A DNA stretch of 64,000 nt from Hymenopellis radicata (GCA_015501595.1 JADNRX010000085.1:108871-172870); one strand, 5' to 3'. Positions 1 to 12,499 are shown, numbered from the stretch's first letter. Program-made: numbers and translations. The notes: a model not told the origin generated them from the sequence alone.

Positions 1-407
1 CCGTGGTGGTCCCTAGAAGTCCTTCCTTTGAAGCGTCTTGCCTATACTGGACAGTCTTCCACGACTATGATGTAGGTCTGCTTCAGTTGGACGTTGGCTG
101 CTCAGATGATCATGTTTCGCAGACCTCACCTTGGTCGCGGCCGCAGAATATGCAAGGGCCAGAAGATAGACTTATCTGTCTTTTTGACAAAAGAGAACTG
201 GGCACCAAAAGTCCGAGGATCTCTCGATCCAACAAAAATTCGGGTGAAATCAAAGAGTTGCTTTCGAATCCGCGGGGGACATATCCGCATTATCTTGAGG
301 GCAATCAATATCTACGTGATCGCATGTTGCTCTTGACGCTCTTCAGCGCACAGATCAAGCTGAGGATGGCAACCACAATGGTCAAATGCCCTTAGAATTC
401 CACTCAG
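1..407. other. Unresolved 5' part of the WD40 gene
   Basis: An acceptor-like CAG ends at 407, directly before the open WD40 reading frame, so an upstream exon should lie here or beyond the left edge. Open frames exist, but none reads like a known domain and I could not fix an exon. Confidence 0.3.
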
Positions 408-1697
408 GTTCGTTTCACCCACCGGCAATCAATTGCAATTCTAACACCCGAGACAGATCCACAGTGGCGGGACGATCTTCTCAGCGCTCTCATCGACCTC
501 ATGCTAGAGCCTGAGTCTAGTGAGCGTCTGGGCAGTAAGATTCTTGATGCCTTCAACAAGGAACCCACCTCCTTGAGGATTCGACACAGGCAGACCGACC
601 TTGTCACTGCCTCCCCCTTGATCAAGAATTTGCTGAGCGGGGAGAACAGGGAAGATGGAGAAACAGCCAGACAGTTCTTGCGTGGGTTCACTGTTCCGAT
701 TATACAGACAGCCCAGATGGTGTTCTGCACAGTGTTCTCAAAGGACAGCAAGTACATTTTCCATGGTGGCAAGGACGGACATCTCCGCGTCTCGGATGCG
801 TATACTGGCGAGGCAGTAGCAGAAGTGCCAACAACGGGCAGTGTTCTCACGATCACATTCTCTACTGATGGTGGACGATGTGTTGTAGGAGGGTGGCAAG
901 GAGATGGAGGCGGATTCCTTCAAGTCTTCAACTGGAATGAAGAGCAGCGACAACTTTCCGAGGCGGAGAGCAGATTATTCGAGTGTCGGCTCTACCATAA
1001 CTCTGTTGGTTTCTTGCCAAATCAGGATCCGGACCAGGAGGAGGACATTGTCGTGTTGCAGAAGGGAAACATCTTGGTTTGGAACGTCAGCAAGGACCCC
1101 GTAAAGTTGATGGAAGGGGGTCGAGTCAATCTCATTGTGTTCTCACCACGGGGTGACACTATGATAGCTTACAGTCGCCAGTCTAGTGAATTCCGGGTGT
1201 GGAGCGCAGCGACCAGGAAGTGCTTGTTTACGCTCCCGGTGAGAGTGGACAACTGGGTTTCGCACATCATGATTGCATGTTCCACTAACGGAGAGCTGCT
1301 CGCCACCGGTTTTTTGCCTGAGAATGGTCTAATACGGATATGGGATGCCAAATCAGGGGAGGAATGCAGGCAATTGAGAGGACATACTGACGGCGTATTC
1401 TCTGTCTGTTTTTCCCCGAATTCGAACCTCCTGGTGTCGGGATCCGCAGACAAAACTGTCAAAGTTTGGGATGTCACAACGTGCAAATTACTGGAGACAT
1501 TTGTCGGACATGAAGATTGGGTGTGGTCGGTCGCATTTTCTCCTGACGGCAAGCGCATTGTCTCCGGCGGTCGTGACTGGACTGTCAGAGTGTGGGATAT
1601 CGAGAATATCGCTTCCTCCAACTATGGACAACTGGTAAGTCATATTTATTATTTATATCATTACACACGGCATTTACTCTGAGCACAGGATGAGTGA
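408..1697 (+). CDS. WD40-repeat protein, C-terminal part (5' partial)
   Basis: A WD40 beta-propeller, probably a scaffold for protein contacts. Exon 408-1634 and a 3-codon last exon 1689-1697 are joined by an intron with a GTAAGT donor at 1635 and a CAG acceptor at 1688; without splicing the frame runs on to a TGA at 1681. The last two blades are canonical (GH...VFSVCFSP...VSGSADKTVKVWD and GHEDWVWSVAFSPDGKRIVSGG). Earlier blades are degenerate but show regular spacing and WD-like ends (RIWD, RVWS). About 75 helical residues precede the first blade. In fungi this layout is common at the C-terminus of NACHT/STAND proteins, but no NTPase domain is visible here, so that origin is only a possibility. 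The true start is not in the readable part. Confidence 0.8.
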
Positions 1698-2327
1698 TCA
1701 AGCGTCGAACAGTGTTACAAGAGCGCAAGGCCGTCGTCATGTTTTACTTCCCTTCCTATGTACTTACCCTATACCAATCGATTACAGTATAAGTATATCA
1801 CACGCGCAAGAGTGGTGCGCAGTCATGGCGGACAACATCACCATCGACTGTCGTGATTCGAATCCCGGGCTTGACATCACCAACTTAAGGGAACGTCGGT
1901 CAAGACAGTAACAAAATGCATTATTGCTCACAGACTTCGATTAAGTAGTTGAAGTACTACTGGAAACAGATTCGTAGACAGCGAACAGGCTTCAAGGAAG
2001 AGAGCTGTCGATCTAGAACGAATGTGTCAAGTATTCGCCAATCAGGAGGTAGATGTTACTGTACATCGTCAGCCTGACCATAATGCTCGAGGATGGGTGT
2101 TGATAATACGTGAACTGTTTTCACGACTATAATAGCGTCCTGCGCTATACGAAGTGGTAGACGGCTCCATACTTGCCACTTTCAGATTTCTCGTGCTGCA
2201 TATATATTCTACTCCAAACTTGAACTCTTCTGCACCCACACGATGTTCAATTTCGGACTTTTAAAATCAATACACAAGCAAGGTTCTCAGCTGGCGGAGA
2301 CGGCGCTTACCGAGTTACGAACTCTCT
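1698..2327. other. Intergenic, convergent 3' ends
   Basis: 630 bp between the 3' ends of the WD40 gene (plus) and the alpha-xylosidase (minus). I see no supported gene. It is moderately AT-rich with a short TATA-like run near 2199. Confidence 0.4.
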
Positions 2328-5225
2328 TTACAATGTGATGCTAGCTTCAGTTCCACTGACAGTAACTTCCTTGACTTCATCTCCTCCAACAACCTTAACC
2401 TTCCACTCCCCCCGAATCGAACCCTTCACAACACTCACAGAAATCCTCCCCGCAGATGCCTTAACCTTCAAAACCGCAGCAATCTCTCCCGGCTTCTCGC
2501 TATCCGGCAGCTCCACATCGACCTCCATATCTCCCTCTCCCGGATTGACGATCACTTCGGCGACATCGCTGTAGTCGTACTGCGCAAGCTTCCGTCCTTG
2601 CATAGCGTCGTACTTTCCAAGAGCAACAGCCGTCCCCGGACGAAGCAGCAGCGGCAGACTCATAAAGTCGTGCGTCTCGGTGATATAGCCTGGCCCAGTG
2701 CGGACTTTGCCGTCGATGAGGCCATACCATTTGCCCTTGGGCAAGTAATACTCGACGAACCCCTCCGCGTTGAATATGGGCGCAACCATGAGGTTCGGGC
2801 CGAGCATATACTGGGTATCGACGTTCCACGCCGCGGTGTCTTCCGGGAACTCGACTAGGAGCGGCCGCATCATGGGAATCCCCGACAGATGTGTGCGAAT
2901 GGCGGTGGCGTAGAGGTAAGGCATGAGCGACAATTTCAGGTTGATAAACTTTTGCAGCACAAGGTCCGCTTCGCCAGATTCATCGAGTATCCACGGGACC
3001 TGCCATAGAGGAGTGTCAGTAAGTGTCTGAGGAAAATGAACCTTGCGTACCCGGAAGCTTCCGCTGCCGTGTAGACGCGAATGACTCGACAGCGCACCAA
3101 AAGCGAACCATCGCTTGTATAATGCAGCGTCGGGTTTACCCTCGAACCCGCCTGTTGCAAAAGGTAAATCAACAATGACCAGGGTATATAACAGCGACTT
3201 GCCAATATCATGAGCCCAATAACCGAATCCACAAAGCCCCAGACTCAGACCGCCACGAAGCGATTCAGCCATAGCTTCAAACGTCGACATAGGATCTCCT
3301 CCCCAATGAACCGGGAACCTCTGTCCACCAGCAGTCGTCGACCGGGCGAACACGATGGCCTCGTTCTTGCCCTTGCACTTCTCAATGATCTCGAACGTGA
3401 CTTTATTGTACAAGAACGCATAGTAGTTGTGCATCTTGTCGGGATTCGAGCCGTCGAAATAGACAGCGTTTCCTGTAGGGACGCGTTCTCCAAAATCGGT
3501 CTGAGAAGGAAATGATAATCAGCCTGTCAACATTAACGTGAGCCAAAGTTTACCTTGAAGCAGTCGACACCGAGATCAATCAACGCCTTCAGCTTCGACT
3601 GATACCACGCGCAGGCCTTTGGATTTGTGAAATCGATGAACGCCATTCCAGCTTGCTGCGAACCATCAGTTGTCGTTTCATACGGGAGACGATACTAATC
3701 GCCTACCCAATAATCCCACTGCCATACGCTCCCGTCTGGCCGCTTGATGAAATACCCACCCTCGACACCCTCATCAAAGATCTTGCTCTCCTGCGCAATA
3801 TACGGATTTATCCACACACAGACCTTGCCGCACTATACGTCAACACCAGTACTTAGTCCAGAAAATAATCAAGTACCTTATACCCTCTCTCCTTCAGGCG
3901 CGTAAGCTGCCCTCTGGCATCGGGAAAATAGTCAGTGTCGAACTCAAAGTCACACCAATGGAATCCTTTCATCCAGAAGCAATCAAAGTGAAATACGCCG
4001 ACGGAGATATCGCGGTCCTCCATTCCCTTCAAAAACTCGTTGACGGTAGTTTCATCATAGTCGGTGGTGAATGAAGTAGACAGCCACAGATTGAAGGTCC
4101 ACGGAGGTGGAAGCGCAGGTCGTCCAGTGATGGTCGTGTAGCGCTGTAGTATAGCTGCGGGTGTTGGTCCGTGTACTATGTAGACAGGAAGCGTCTCGAA
4201 GGGAACAGAGATGTTAACGCGAGTTGTTCCTGTAATACCGCATCAAGTTTGTTTGTTGTGCAAAGCAATCAACCCACGTTCGCTCTGGATCTCGAAGCTG
4301 ACATGCCCAGGACAGTCGACGAAGATACCATAGCCCCGCGAACTGATGAAGAACGGCACGTTCTTGTACGTCAACTCTGAAGAAGTTCCTCCGTCCTCGT
4401 TCCACATGTCGACAGTCTTTACCAAGTAAGGTCCAACGCAAGATATCTATAATAATAAAAAACTCGAACATACCTGTCCATTCTTAATAAAATTCCCAAA
4501 CCGCTCGCCCAGTCCATAAATCTTCTCCCCCACAGAAAGCTGGAACTGCATCGTCGACCACCGCTCACCCTTATCCGGGTCATACAGGTTCAGATTCGGA
4601 TGATCCATCGCCGTCGCGACTTTGACATAGCCGACGGAGCGCCAGCCCAGCTTCGTCAAGAGCTGATCAGGAGACGCCGATTTGTTCATCGGGCTCTTCG
4701 CATTATGTGAAACGATATCAACGCTAAACTCCCCCGGACGCGTGTCGAATGTAGCCGAAATCGAGTTGGTCGATAAAATGAGACTGCTGTCCGTTTTCGA
4801 GGTCGTCAATCCATCTTGACGATTGGCCGTCTAAAAACGTGTGAGGGAAGAGTGAAAGTCGAGTATAAGACGTACCAGGGCCTTGGAATCGACGTCAGGG
4901 AACAGCTCAAAGTCCGGCCCGATGTTGGTCGCGGTCTGCGCCTTCCAGTGGTTCGATTTCAAGAGAACCACGTCTGGCAACGGAGAAGAGCATTCCAGCG
5001 AGATAGTCGGCGTGTTCAACGTATCGCCACGATGATTTATGCGTTTTGTAGTCTAACAAAGCTCATTAGATTAGAAACCTCCTCAAGGTCAGCTGAATCT
5101 ATTATGCAACTCACAGCAAGATACCGCACACTATCAGGAAACGCCTCCGCCTTGGCCACCTCCGTGGCCCAGCTGATAGTGTGATTGGGCGCCGGCCACC
5201 ACATGCCCTTGGAAAACTTGACCAT
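2328..5225 (-). CDS. GH31 alpha-xylosidase (YicI-like)
   Basis: Glycoside hydrolase family 31 enzyme expected to release alpha-1,6-xylose from xyloglucan oligosaccharides. Start ATG is 5225-5223 (MVKFSKGMWW), the usual beginning of fungal members; stop TAA is 2328-2330. The N-terminal domain carries GEKIYGLGERFGNF. The barrel has HFDCFWMKGFHW, the catalytic-nucleophile motif KTDFGERVPTGN and the acid/base region ARSTTAGGQRFPVHWGGD. SGFGYWAHDIGG-type and SSHSRLHGS motifs match E. coli YicI rather than acidic alpha-glucosidases. There are about nine exons: exon 1 is 5225-5115 (37 codons), exon 2 starts at 5052, and two later introns of 51 and 48 nt are in frame. The intron at 3202-3152 has a GC donor (GCAAGT), and splicing it gives D-I-G-G-F. 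No signal peptide is evident, so it may be intracellular. A same-strand amidohydrolase ends 282 bp upstream. Confidence 0.93.
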
Positions 5226-5507
5226 GGTTGCAGAACAGGTTGAAGGCGGGAACAATAAAGTGACTTCATTATGTAGAACGTGCAGGCATTGGCTGGCGGA
5301 TCCCGGTGCGCCTAACTCGGGGGGACCCCAGATCGCGATACGCGTCGGAGCTTGCTACCTGACCACAGTGGTTGAGCTGGTTCAAATGAAAGAGAGGGTC
5401 GGAAACGCGGGCCGGCTCAGCGTTGAATTTGAATTTCCGTTCACGCACAGATATCCGCTGAATATCGACTCCGGAGTCTGAGGGTGCGGCACTGTACGCG
5501 TCAAGCT

Positions 5508-7974
5508 TCAAGAAGGTGCATGAATTATCCCAATGTACCGTACGCCACACGTCCATCTATAACCGTGGCGGAACCTTGGCTTGAAGTATCTCCCAACAGG
5601 CACAGTCATAATATCCCGATTCAAGACAACGAAATCGGCCTTTTTGCCTGGAGTCAGCGAGCCGAGGTCGCTATCTGCGAACGATGCGTAAGCGGCGTCC
5701 AATGTCATCCCCTTCAGTGCCTGAGCGCGCGTCAATCTTTCATGGGCGAACCTAGGTCGTTTCGTTGAGCCAAATTATTGCCAATGGGTGAAGAGGCTGA
5801 GGCTTTTACCATCCTTCCGGACCATGAGGCGACGTGCCATCTACAGAGAGGCGAGACACGGCTGCGTAGAATCCGAGCAATGGATTGACACCCTCGACAG
5901 GAAAGTCCGAGCCGAGAGGGAGTACTTTGTTGGGCGATACCCTTACATTTAATATGAGAGGAGGAGCTACGCATATTCATGAGCACAAATAACTCACTGA
6001 AGTAAGGACTGGTACGCGTAGGCGCCCTTCATCCTATCCGGACCCTGATACCACATGTCAAGTCAATTTACGATCTTTGTTCCGGGACTCACAAGTCTAG
6101 TCTCGGCGTACCACATATCGCTCGTCCTGGACACCGTCAGCGTCGGCCGAACAGTAAGTGGCCACTACGTACGCGTGCGTGGGCTGAACACTTGCAATAA
6201 CTAGGTGCTTTCAGTGCCTAGATCGATTCGATATTGTCTAGCAAACTCACCACCTAGACGTCCAATTCGTAAAATATCGTCTGGTGTCATAATTTGTGAG
6301 TGCTCGATTCGGGGTCTCCACTGTGCCACGTCGACTTCAGTCAGGTTCTCGCCTACGATGATGTCCTCGAATATGTCTAACGCGACATTGTTGGCCCGGT
6401 CGCCGATACAGTGGATGTTCTGTCTATGTTGAGTGCTGCTGTATGGGAAGGTGACACGCTTCGTACAACTTGCCAGTTGTCTTTCCAAAATCGTTGGATA
6501 AGCTTTGCCAATGCTTCCTTGGAACTTCGCATGAGACCGGTAGTGTCTGGCCTGTCCGAGTAAGGCTCCAGGAGCGCTGCTCCCCATGAACCCAGTGCGC
6601 CTTGAACTCGTCAGAATCCAACAATGTGTTTTCCTTGCCATGCCGCTTACCGTCAGTGAAGAGTTTTACACTTCTAACGTTTAGACGGCCATGTCTACCG
6701 TAATCGATGAGACGAGGTATCTCGTTTCCCCAATATTCATCGGATGCAATGTTACCCATCAAATAGAGGCGTATCTGTGCACGATGAGCCCAATTCGTCT
6801 TTCATAATTGAGGAGTATCTAACAGGAAGGTTTCCTTTATCTGCTTGTCTGTGAAGCATAAGTGGCCTGCGTCACAATGCTTAAGAAGGACGCACTTTTT
6901 CATGAACGATATGATATCGGGCTCCGAAGCAGCGTCGTGGATAGAAGTCAGACCATACTCCAGTGCCGCCTGCATAGTAGTTTCGAAGTACATCGAGACC
7001 TGTTCCTCGGACCATTTTGGCAGTGGTACTAGCGACATGGCGTTATCTACAAACACACCTAGGTCACAGTAAGTAGGCGCTGTAGAAGGAAACGTAAGTC
7101 CGAACCAGTGGGGCTCCCTTCCTCATCACGGACGATAACTCCGCCCTCAATATCGTTGGGAAGGTCTCCGACCAGTTCAAGGACGCGCTTTGAGACCCAA
7201 AGTGCATGGACATCGACGCGTCGTAGGGCTATAAGGCGACCAGCAAGTACAGGTTCTTTCTCAAAGTCGGCCTACATAGTAGTCAATAAACCAGGATTCT
7301 CACACGATAGAGAACGCGAGCCTGAGTAGGGAATTGGGCCCCAGGCCACTTTGTCTGATCCCACCCAAGGCCTTCTATCCAACGCGTGGGGTCGTTTCCA
7401 ATTTCTAGATGAGCGCGTAAATACGACACGAGGAGGTCGATAACGTCTAAAAAATGAGCGTGGAACAGGGTAGATAGTACATATTGCCCACCAGCTACGG
7501 ATCGCGCTGTCTCCAGCTGAAGCTGCATCTTGAATCCGTTTTCAATGACATGGGCATGTGCGTCTATTTCGCATTTAGTTTCTCAAAAGTCAAGGTGGTA
7601 TGACGCGTTACCTGCTAGTCCCGGTACTAATATAGAATCAGGTGGTAGTGTAATGACCTCAGGAGACAGAATATCGTATACCGAAGTTGGTAGGAACGGT
7701 TCAAGGAAGCCAAAGGTGTGGTGTTCTGTGTCACTGATAGCAACTGTTTGTATTGTGAGTGCAAGGTGTATAAATGAAGTCTAGAAAGCGCACAGTAATC
7801 TCCGGTATTCACAATCCGTGATCCTGCAACAGAAATGCATTGGACTCGAGGGTTGGCTTCGTCAACAGTATAGATGTTATCGGTAGGCGAACAAACGATG
7901 TATTTGGGAGAATAAAAGGTACTCTGAAGGAATGCCACTGCTACTCCAAGAGCAGAGAATAGCCAGAACGACAT
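5508..7974 (-). CDS. YtcJ-like amidohydrolase (Amidohydro_3 family)
   Basis: Metal-dependent amidohydrolase; substrate unknown. ATG 7974-7972 opens a hydrophobic N-terminus (MSFWLFSALGVAVAFLQS), likely a signal or anchor. I traced about 12 short introns giving the family order: metal site DAHAHVIENG, GLGWDQTKWPG, VFVDNAMSLVP, GLTSIHDA, MGNIASDEYWG, SVKLFTDGALGSWGAALL, NIHCIGDRANN, PRIEHSQI, SVQPTHA, TSDMWYAETRL, LPLGSDFPVEGVNP and TRAQALKGMTLDAAYASF. The frame given here ends at 5508 with an atypical tail. The usual family ending (EILQAKV then ATVIDGRVAYG and stop at about 5525) is present in the two other frames. Two single-base losses next to GGG and CC runs therefore fit better than a real C-terminal change. 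Exon borders are my reading and need transcript support. Confidence 0.85.
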
Positions 7975-8365
7975 GGCGACGCGCCGCCAAAATTGCTCGT
8001 GATGGTAAGAAGCAAGTGATGCCGGGCGTGCCGCTGATGACTTTTACCACGGGGGGTATCTTGCCTCTCACGGGGTTGGTGAATATCGATTGAACGCCGA
8101 CTGATGCGAATGCCCTACATTGCAAAGTTTCTGAATTCTTCAATCCGTGAATCCTTCATTTTCGGTGCATGCAAGCCCAGGTGTCAATGACACGGTAGTT
8201 CTCGCGTACGATGGCGTACAGACGGTATCTGCCGAGTCAATCGATGCTTTGAACATTTTGGTTGGGGATGGAGGAAAGGATACAGATGCCGAAGAACGTG
8301 CCATGTGACATCATATGTTAGAATGTGACATTTTCTCAATTCTGCAGACGACGACGACGACGAGC
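7975..8365. promoter_or_regulatory. Divergent promoter region
   Basis: 391 bp between the start of the amidohydrolase (minus) and of the cytidylyltransferase (plus). Both genes must take their promoters from here. An (ACG)n run lies just before the plus-strand ATG. No specific factor site could be assigned. Confidence 0.4.
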
Positions 8366-9805
8366 ATGGCCGACACGCCTGCGGTAACCCCATCGAACAA
8401 ACGCTCTCTGCATAGCAAGCGATCTTTTGGAAAACATCCACGCGCCGTGGACTCGCCCGCTTACGATGCGTATGTTTAATAATTATCGGTCTAATCGTAA
8501 TTTAAATGATTTGCAGATCTGAGGAGGACAACGACCCGCTCACCGACGACGGCCGTCGTCAATATCGATTCCCGTACGCCACCCATCCAAGCTGAGCAGC
8601 AGTGTGTCCAACAAGGGCTCCTCGTCCGTCAACCGTGTACGGCATCAGCTCGCTGCCAGTGTCCTGTCGGACTCGGACGGCGTAGATTCGCCCACCTACG
8701 ACGGCGACATCGAGTCCAGCACCACTGCTGGCATTGAAAATGCTTCTCCAAAGAGCTCTCATCATCACCACGCGTCCTCCACGTCCACCTTAAACACTCC
8801 TAGTACACCCGCCTTTCCTCCGTCGTCGAATGATACCCCCAGTGCCGAGTTCAGAGAACCTCCAATGTTCCGCAAAACAGAGGCGAACCATCCAGTCTTC
8901 ATCTCTCAGCCAACAACCTCAATACAAGAGCCACCAGTACCTGCGCCCTCTCAAGAAGCCTTCAATCCAGCCGCATTGACGCCAGAGGACATCAAGCAGT
9001 TTGTTCAGACTGCCATCGATGGCGAGACCTGGCGCAAGTACAAAATCAACACACCTCCCACTGACCGGCCCATCCGTGTATATGCCGATGGTATGTCTGT
9101 TAACCCCAACACTAGTTCCCCTACTGATCCGTCCCAGGTGTATACGATCTATTCCATTTCGGGTGGGTTCCGTTCATACCTTCTCGTAGCGCCTTTGATG
9201 CCAAAGCAGTCTAGCCACGCTCTCCAATTGCGCCAGGCGAAGCTTTCCTTCCCTTCAGTGTTTCTCCTCGTCGGAGTCTGTTCGGATGAGCTCGTCAAAC
9301 TGCATAAAGCACGAAGCATCATGACGCACGCTGAAAGGTGCATCCTTTTTTTTTATCCATGCTCTTCAGTTGTCTTTATAGTGTCTTCAGACTAGAAGCA
9401 GCCAGACATTGCAGATGGGTCGACGAAGTGGTACCAGAAGCACCTTGGATCATCGATCAGGCATTCCTTGACAGGTGGAATATTGATTATGTCGCTCACG
9501 ACGAGGATCCATATGTCGCCGACGGTCACGAAGACGTGTATTCTTTCGTGAAAAGCCAAGGTAATGTTTTCCTACGCGTCATATCCCATTCCTGACATGA
9601 CTTGTCGCAAGGCAAATTCATCCCAACTAGGCGAACGCCTGGAGTGTCTACCTCTGAACTGCTGGAACGCATTGTCTCCGGGTACCGTCGGCGCGACTTT
9701 GACGCCAAGCTAGCCAAGATGGGACACTCTGAGCTGTGTGCAGAAGGGAGTGACTATGATGACATGAGTAGTAAAAGCGCCAGTCGGTCGATGAGCCCGA
9801 CCTAA
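8366..9805 (+). CDS. PCT1: Choline-phosphate cytidylyltransferase
   Basis: Makes CDP-choline from CTP and phosphocholine, the rate-controlling step of the Kennedy phosphatidylcholine pathway. ATG 8366 opens a polar N-terminal tail (DSPAYDASEEDNDPL). The catalytic core appears after splicing: YADGVYDLFHFGHALQLRQA with the HxGH nucleotide-binding motif, LLVGVCSDELV, MTHAER, RHCRWVDEVV-PEAPW, IDYVAHDEDPY and RRTPGVSTSELLERIV (the R-x-G-[IV]-S-T signature). HFGH is interrupted by an intron whose removal joins GG and C. Further introns follow ADG, HAER and SQ. Stop TAA is 9803-9805. One base is missing between the N-terminal exon (reads up to about 8570) and the serine-rich frame that continues from about 8590; without it a TGA is met after HPS. 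Start and tail are therefore less certain than the core. Confidence 0.9.
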
Positions 9806-10450
9806 GCAACTTGCATGACAGGGAAGGAAACACGGAGAAAGTCACAGGCTTGTATGTTCAATCAATTGTGTGTGTGTGTCCGAGTTTATAGAGTACAATA
9901 GGTATCGATATTGATATTTATTTTCCTGTCTCGCAGTTTGCGCCAAGTTCGTCTGCCTTTTTCGGGAACCAGGCAGAAACGAACACCCTAACTCGACAGA
10001 CGAACCAGTTGTTTTGTTCGCGAACTGGTGGTTAGTTCATTTGTAAATTGTAATTCCGAATGGCAGGGCCCCGCCAACCCCAGCCGGGGTCTATGGGCTC
10101 AAAGTTCAAACGTTCGCGAAGCTTCACCTTCTACAGCTTGCAATTGTAACTTGGACAGCCGTCTTTGGCTTCGAACTGCTTTGACTCCGCGGATTATATG
10201 CGCTTACAATTTAAACTTCCCTCAATCACGAGACCAGCAGGCGCTTTGGCGGACCGCAACGATCGAAAGGTGGCACGCGCCCTTTGACTGGAAATCGCAA
10301 AATCATTTTAAAACGTCAGGAATGTACCTGAAAAACAGGCTAGGCGAGATAAACAGATTAGCTCATGGGATTCAATCAGGTGGGAGGGTATAAAAGACGC
10401 GTACGCGGGACCAGTAACTTGTCCATACTCCCGGCTCTATTTCTTACGGG
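9806..10450. other. Intergenic with inverted repeats, upstream of transporter
   Basis: No gene seen. A (TG)n run is at about 9867-9879. From 9949 to 10120 the motif GTTCG/CGAAC occurs repeatedly, including a perfect 10-bp palindrome GTTCGCGAAC at 10016-10025 and an inverted pair about 9949-9984 (GTTCG...CTGCCT / AGGCAG...CGAAC). Confidence 0.5.
10389..10396 (+). promoter_or_regulatory. TATA box of the sugar transporter
   Basis: TATAAAAG lies 54 bp before the ATG at 10451, a usual place for a fungal core promoter. Confidence 0.55.
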
Positions 10451-12499
10451 ATGAAGGATGCGAGATCACTCGAGGGTGCTGTGCGCGGCGAGGCGCGGCT
10501 GACGTGGTACACGTTCAACTGCGCGCTGTTTGCTGCTGTGGGGTCGCTGCTGTATGGTATCGACTCGGGCATCATCTCGACGACTATTTCGCACGAGAGC
10601 TTCAAGGAGTATTTCGCGCCGTATACTGGTCTGTTTCTTCTTCCTCTTCCTCTTCCTCCTCTTCTCTGACTCACGTTTTGCAGATGACATTTCGGGCGCG
10701 GTGGTGTCGACGTTTGGCGGCGGGAGCTTCTTTGGTGTTGTGCTTTCTGGCTACTTGGCTGACAAGTGGGGCCGGAAACGGACGATCCAGCTTGCGGCTT
10801 TGATTGCGCTTATTGCAGGTGTTATTCAGGCGGCATCTGTGCACGTCGGCATGCTCATTGCGGGGCGTATCATTGGGGGTTTTGCTGTGGGAATGATGAG
10901 TGAGTTTATGCACATTCTTTTAAAGGTGCATACAGGGCTAATTGTTGGATAGACATGACGATTCCTATATACAATTCAGAGATTGCTCCTCCTCGTTGGG
11001 TACGGCCTCCGTTCTACTTCGACAGAGTTTGATTCTAATCATTTTATTCTGCCATGTAGAGAGGCCTAGTTAGTGGTCTGCACGCTCAGTTCGTTGGCTT
11101 TGGATTTGCTGCTGCAAACGTACGCCCATCTCGTGGACTTCTAACGCTCGCGAGACTGAACTCTTTGTTCTAGTGGATCGGATACGGATGCTCCTTCGCA
11201 TCAGGCCAGTTCCAATGGCGGTTCCCTCTGGCTATTCGTACGCTCGCTATCTCCTCAATTCCCTTATGTTACTGACTCGTGTCCTTCAAGAGTGTCTACC
11301 AGCTCTGATTGTGCTTGTCGGCATCCAGTTCCTTCCGTTCTCGCCTCGTTGGCTCTTGGAGAAGGGACGCGAGGAAGAAGCTCTCGTCGTGTACAAGAAA
11401 CTCAACGCGGCTGACGGGACGCACGCCGAGGCAGACCAGGTCGCCAACTTCAACGAGATGAAACATCAGATGGAGGATTACAACAAGACGATGGTCAGCT
11501 CCTACGGCACCCTGTTCAGCACCCCGTCGTACAGAAAGAGGATCCTGCTCGCTGTTCTCGTCCAAGTGTTTACGCAGTTGTCTGGTATCAATGTCATCAA
11601 CTGTAAGATCATCCTCATCACTTGTTAACGTATCGTGACACTGACGATCCCCTCAGATTGTTCGTCACTGCCATATCCATCAGACCGCGTTCCCCGCTGA
11701 CTGACTCCTGCGCCAATAGATCAGACAACGCTGTACGAGGGCGTCGGGATTACCGGACATAATGTGCGTTTCCGGTGTTTGATCGTCGTGGAATGCTTAA
11801 TGAATGGATGGATGCAGGTTACCCTCCTTGCGGGTATATACGGCCTCGTGGGCCCCATTGCCAACATAGTGTGTCTCGCGTACGTCGACAAGTGGGGCCG
11901 CAAGCCGACTATGTGGATTACGGGCATTGTCATGGGATGCGACATGGCGATCCTCATGGCGCTCACATCGCAGTACGCCAGTGGGACGAACAAAACGGGA
12001 CAGGGCGCGACGATCGCGTTTATTTTCCTGTTTAGTATCATGTACGTCCCGCCGCATTTTCGCATTGATCATCGCGTTTATGAGCTTAGATACTCCCTGG
12101 GCTACAACTCGATCCACTACATCTACGTGCCCGAGATTCTGAGCCAGCCGATTCGGTCCCGCGGCTCTGCCGTAGCCGTGTGCTGCAACATCCTCGTCAA
12201 CATTGTCTTCAACCAGATCTCGCCCCGCGCATTCGCCAGCATCGGCTACAAGTACTACGCTGTCTTCCTAAGCACGAACATCGTTGGTGCTATTTGGTAT
12301 GCCCTCCAAACTACTTACTTCCGGCGACGACCATACTCACGTTTTATCTCTCAGCGTCTACTTTTTGTTCGTTGAAACTAAAGGAAAGACACTGGAAGAA
12401 ATTGGAGAGTTATTTGGGGAGACACCGCGTACTGTGCACCCTGGGAGGAAAGCCGACGATGAAAGTGTACATGAACATCATGAGGAAACAGTCAAGTAA
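10451..12499 (+). CDS. MFS sugar transporter (hexose/lactose permease type)
   Basis: Twelve-helix plasma-membrane sugar porter, expected to take up mono- or disaccharides by proton symport. ATG 10451, stop TAA 12497-12499. Sugar-porter signatures are in order: LLYGIDSGIIS in helix 1, LADKWGRKRTIQ after helix 2, GRIIGGFAVGMM, NSEIAPPR, the FSPRWLLEKGR loop after helix 6, QLSGINVINYQTTLYE in helix 7, VDKWGRKPTMW after helix 8, YVPEILSQPIRSRG and VETKGKTLEEIGELFG after helix 12. At least seven short introns interrupt it; the first (10629-10683) is rich in TTCTTCCTC units. The tail is acidic and His-rich. Substrate cannot be read from the sequence. The gene is 2.5 kb from the cytidylyltransferase and 5 kb from the alpha-xylosidase, on the opposite strand to the latter. 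Confidence 0.92.

Noticed and set aside
5732..5986. Minus-strand ORF of 84 codons within the amidohydrolase
   Set aside because: It is another frame over an exon-intron boundary; the spliced frame gives the conserved GSDFPVEGVNP segment instead.
10028..10393. Plus-strand ORF of 121 codons before the transporter
   Set aside because: It overlaps the TATA box and inverted-repeat cluster of the transporter promoter and shows no domain.
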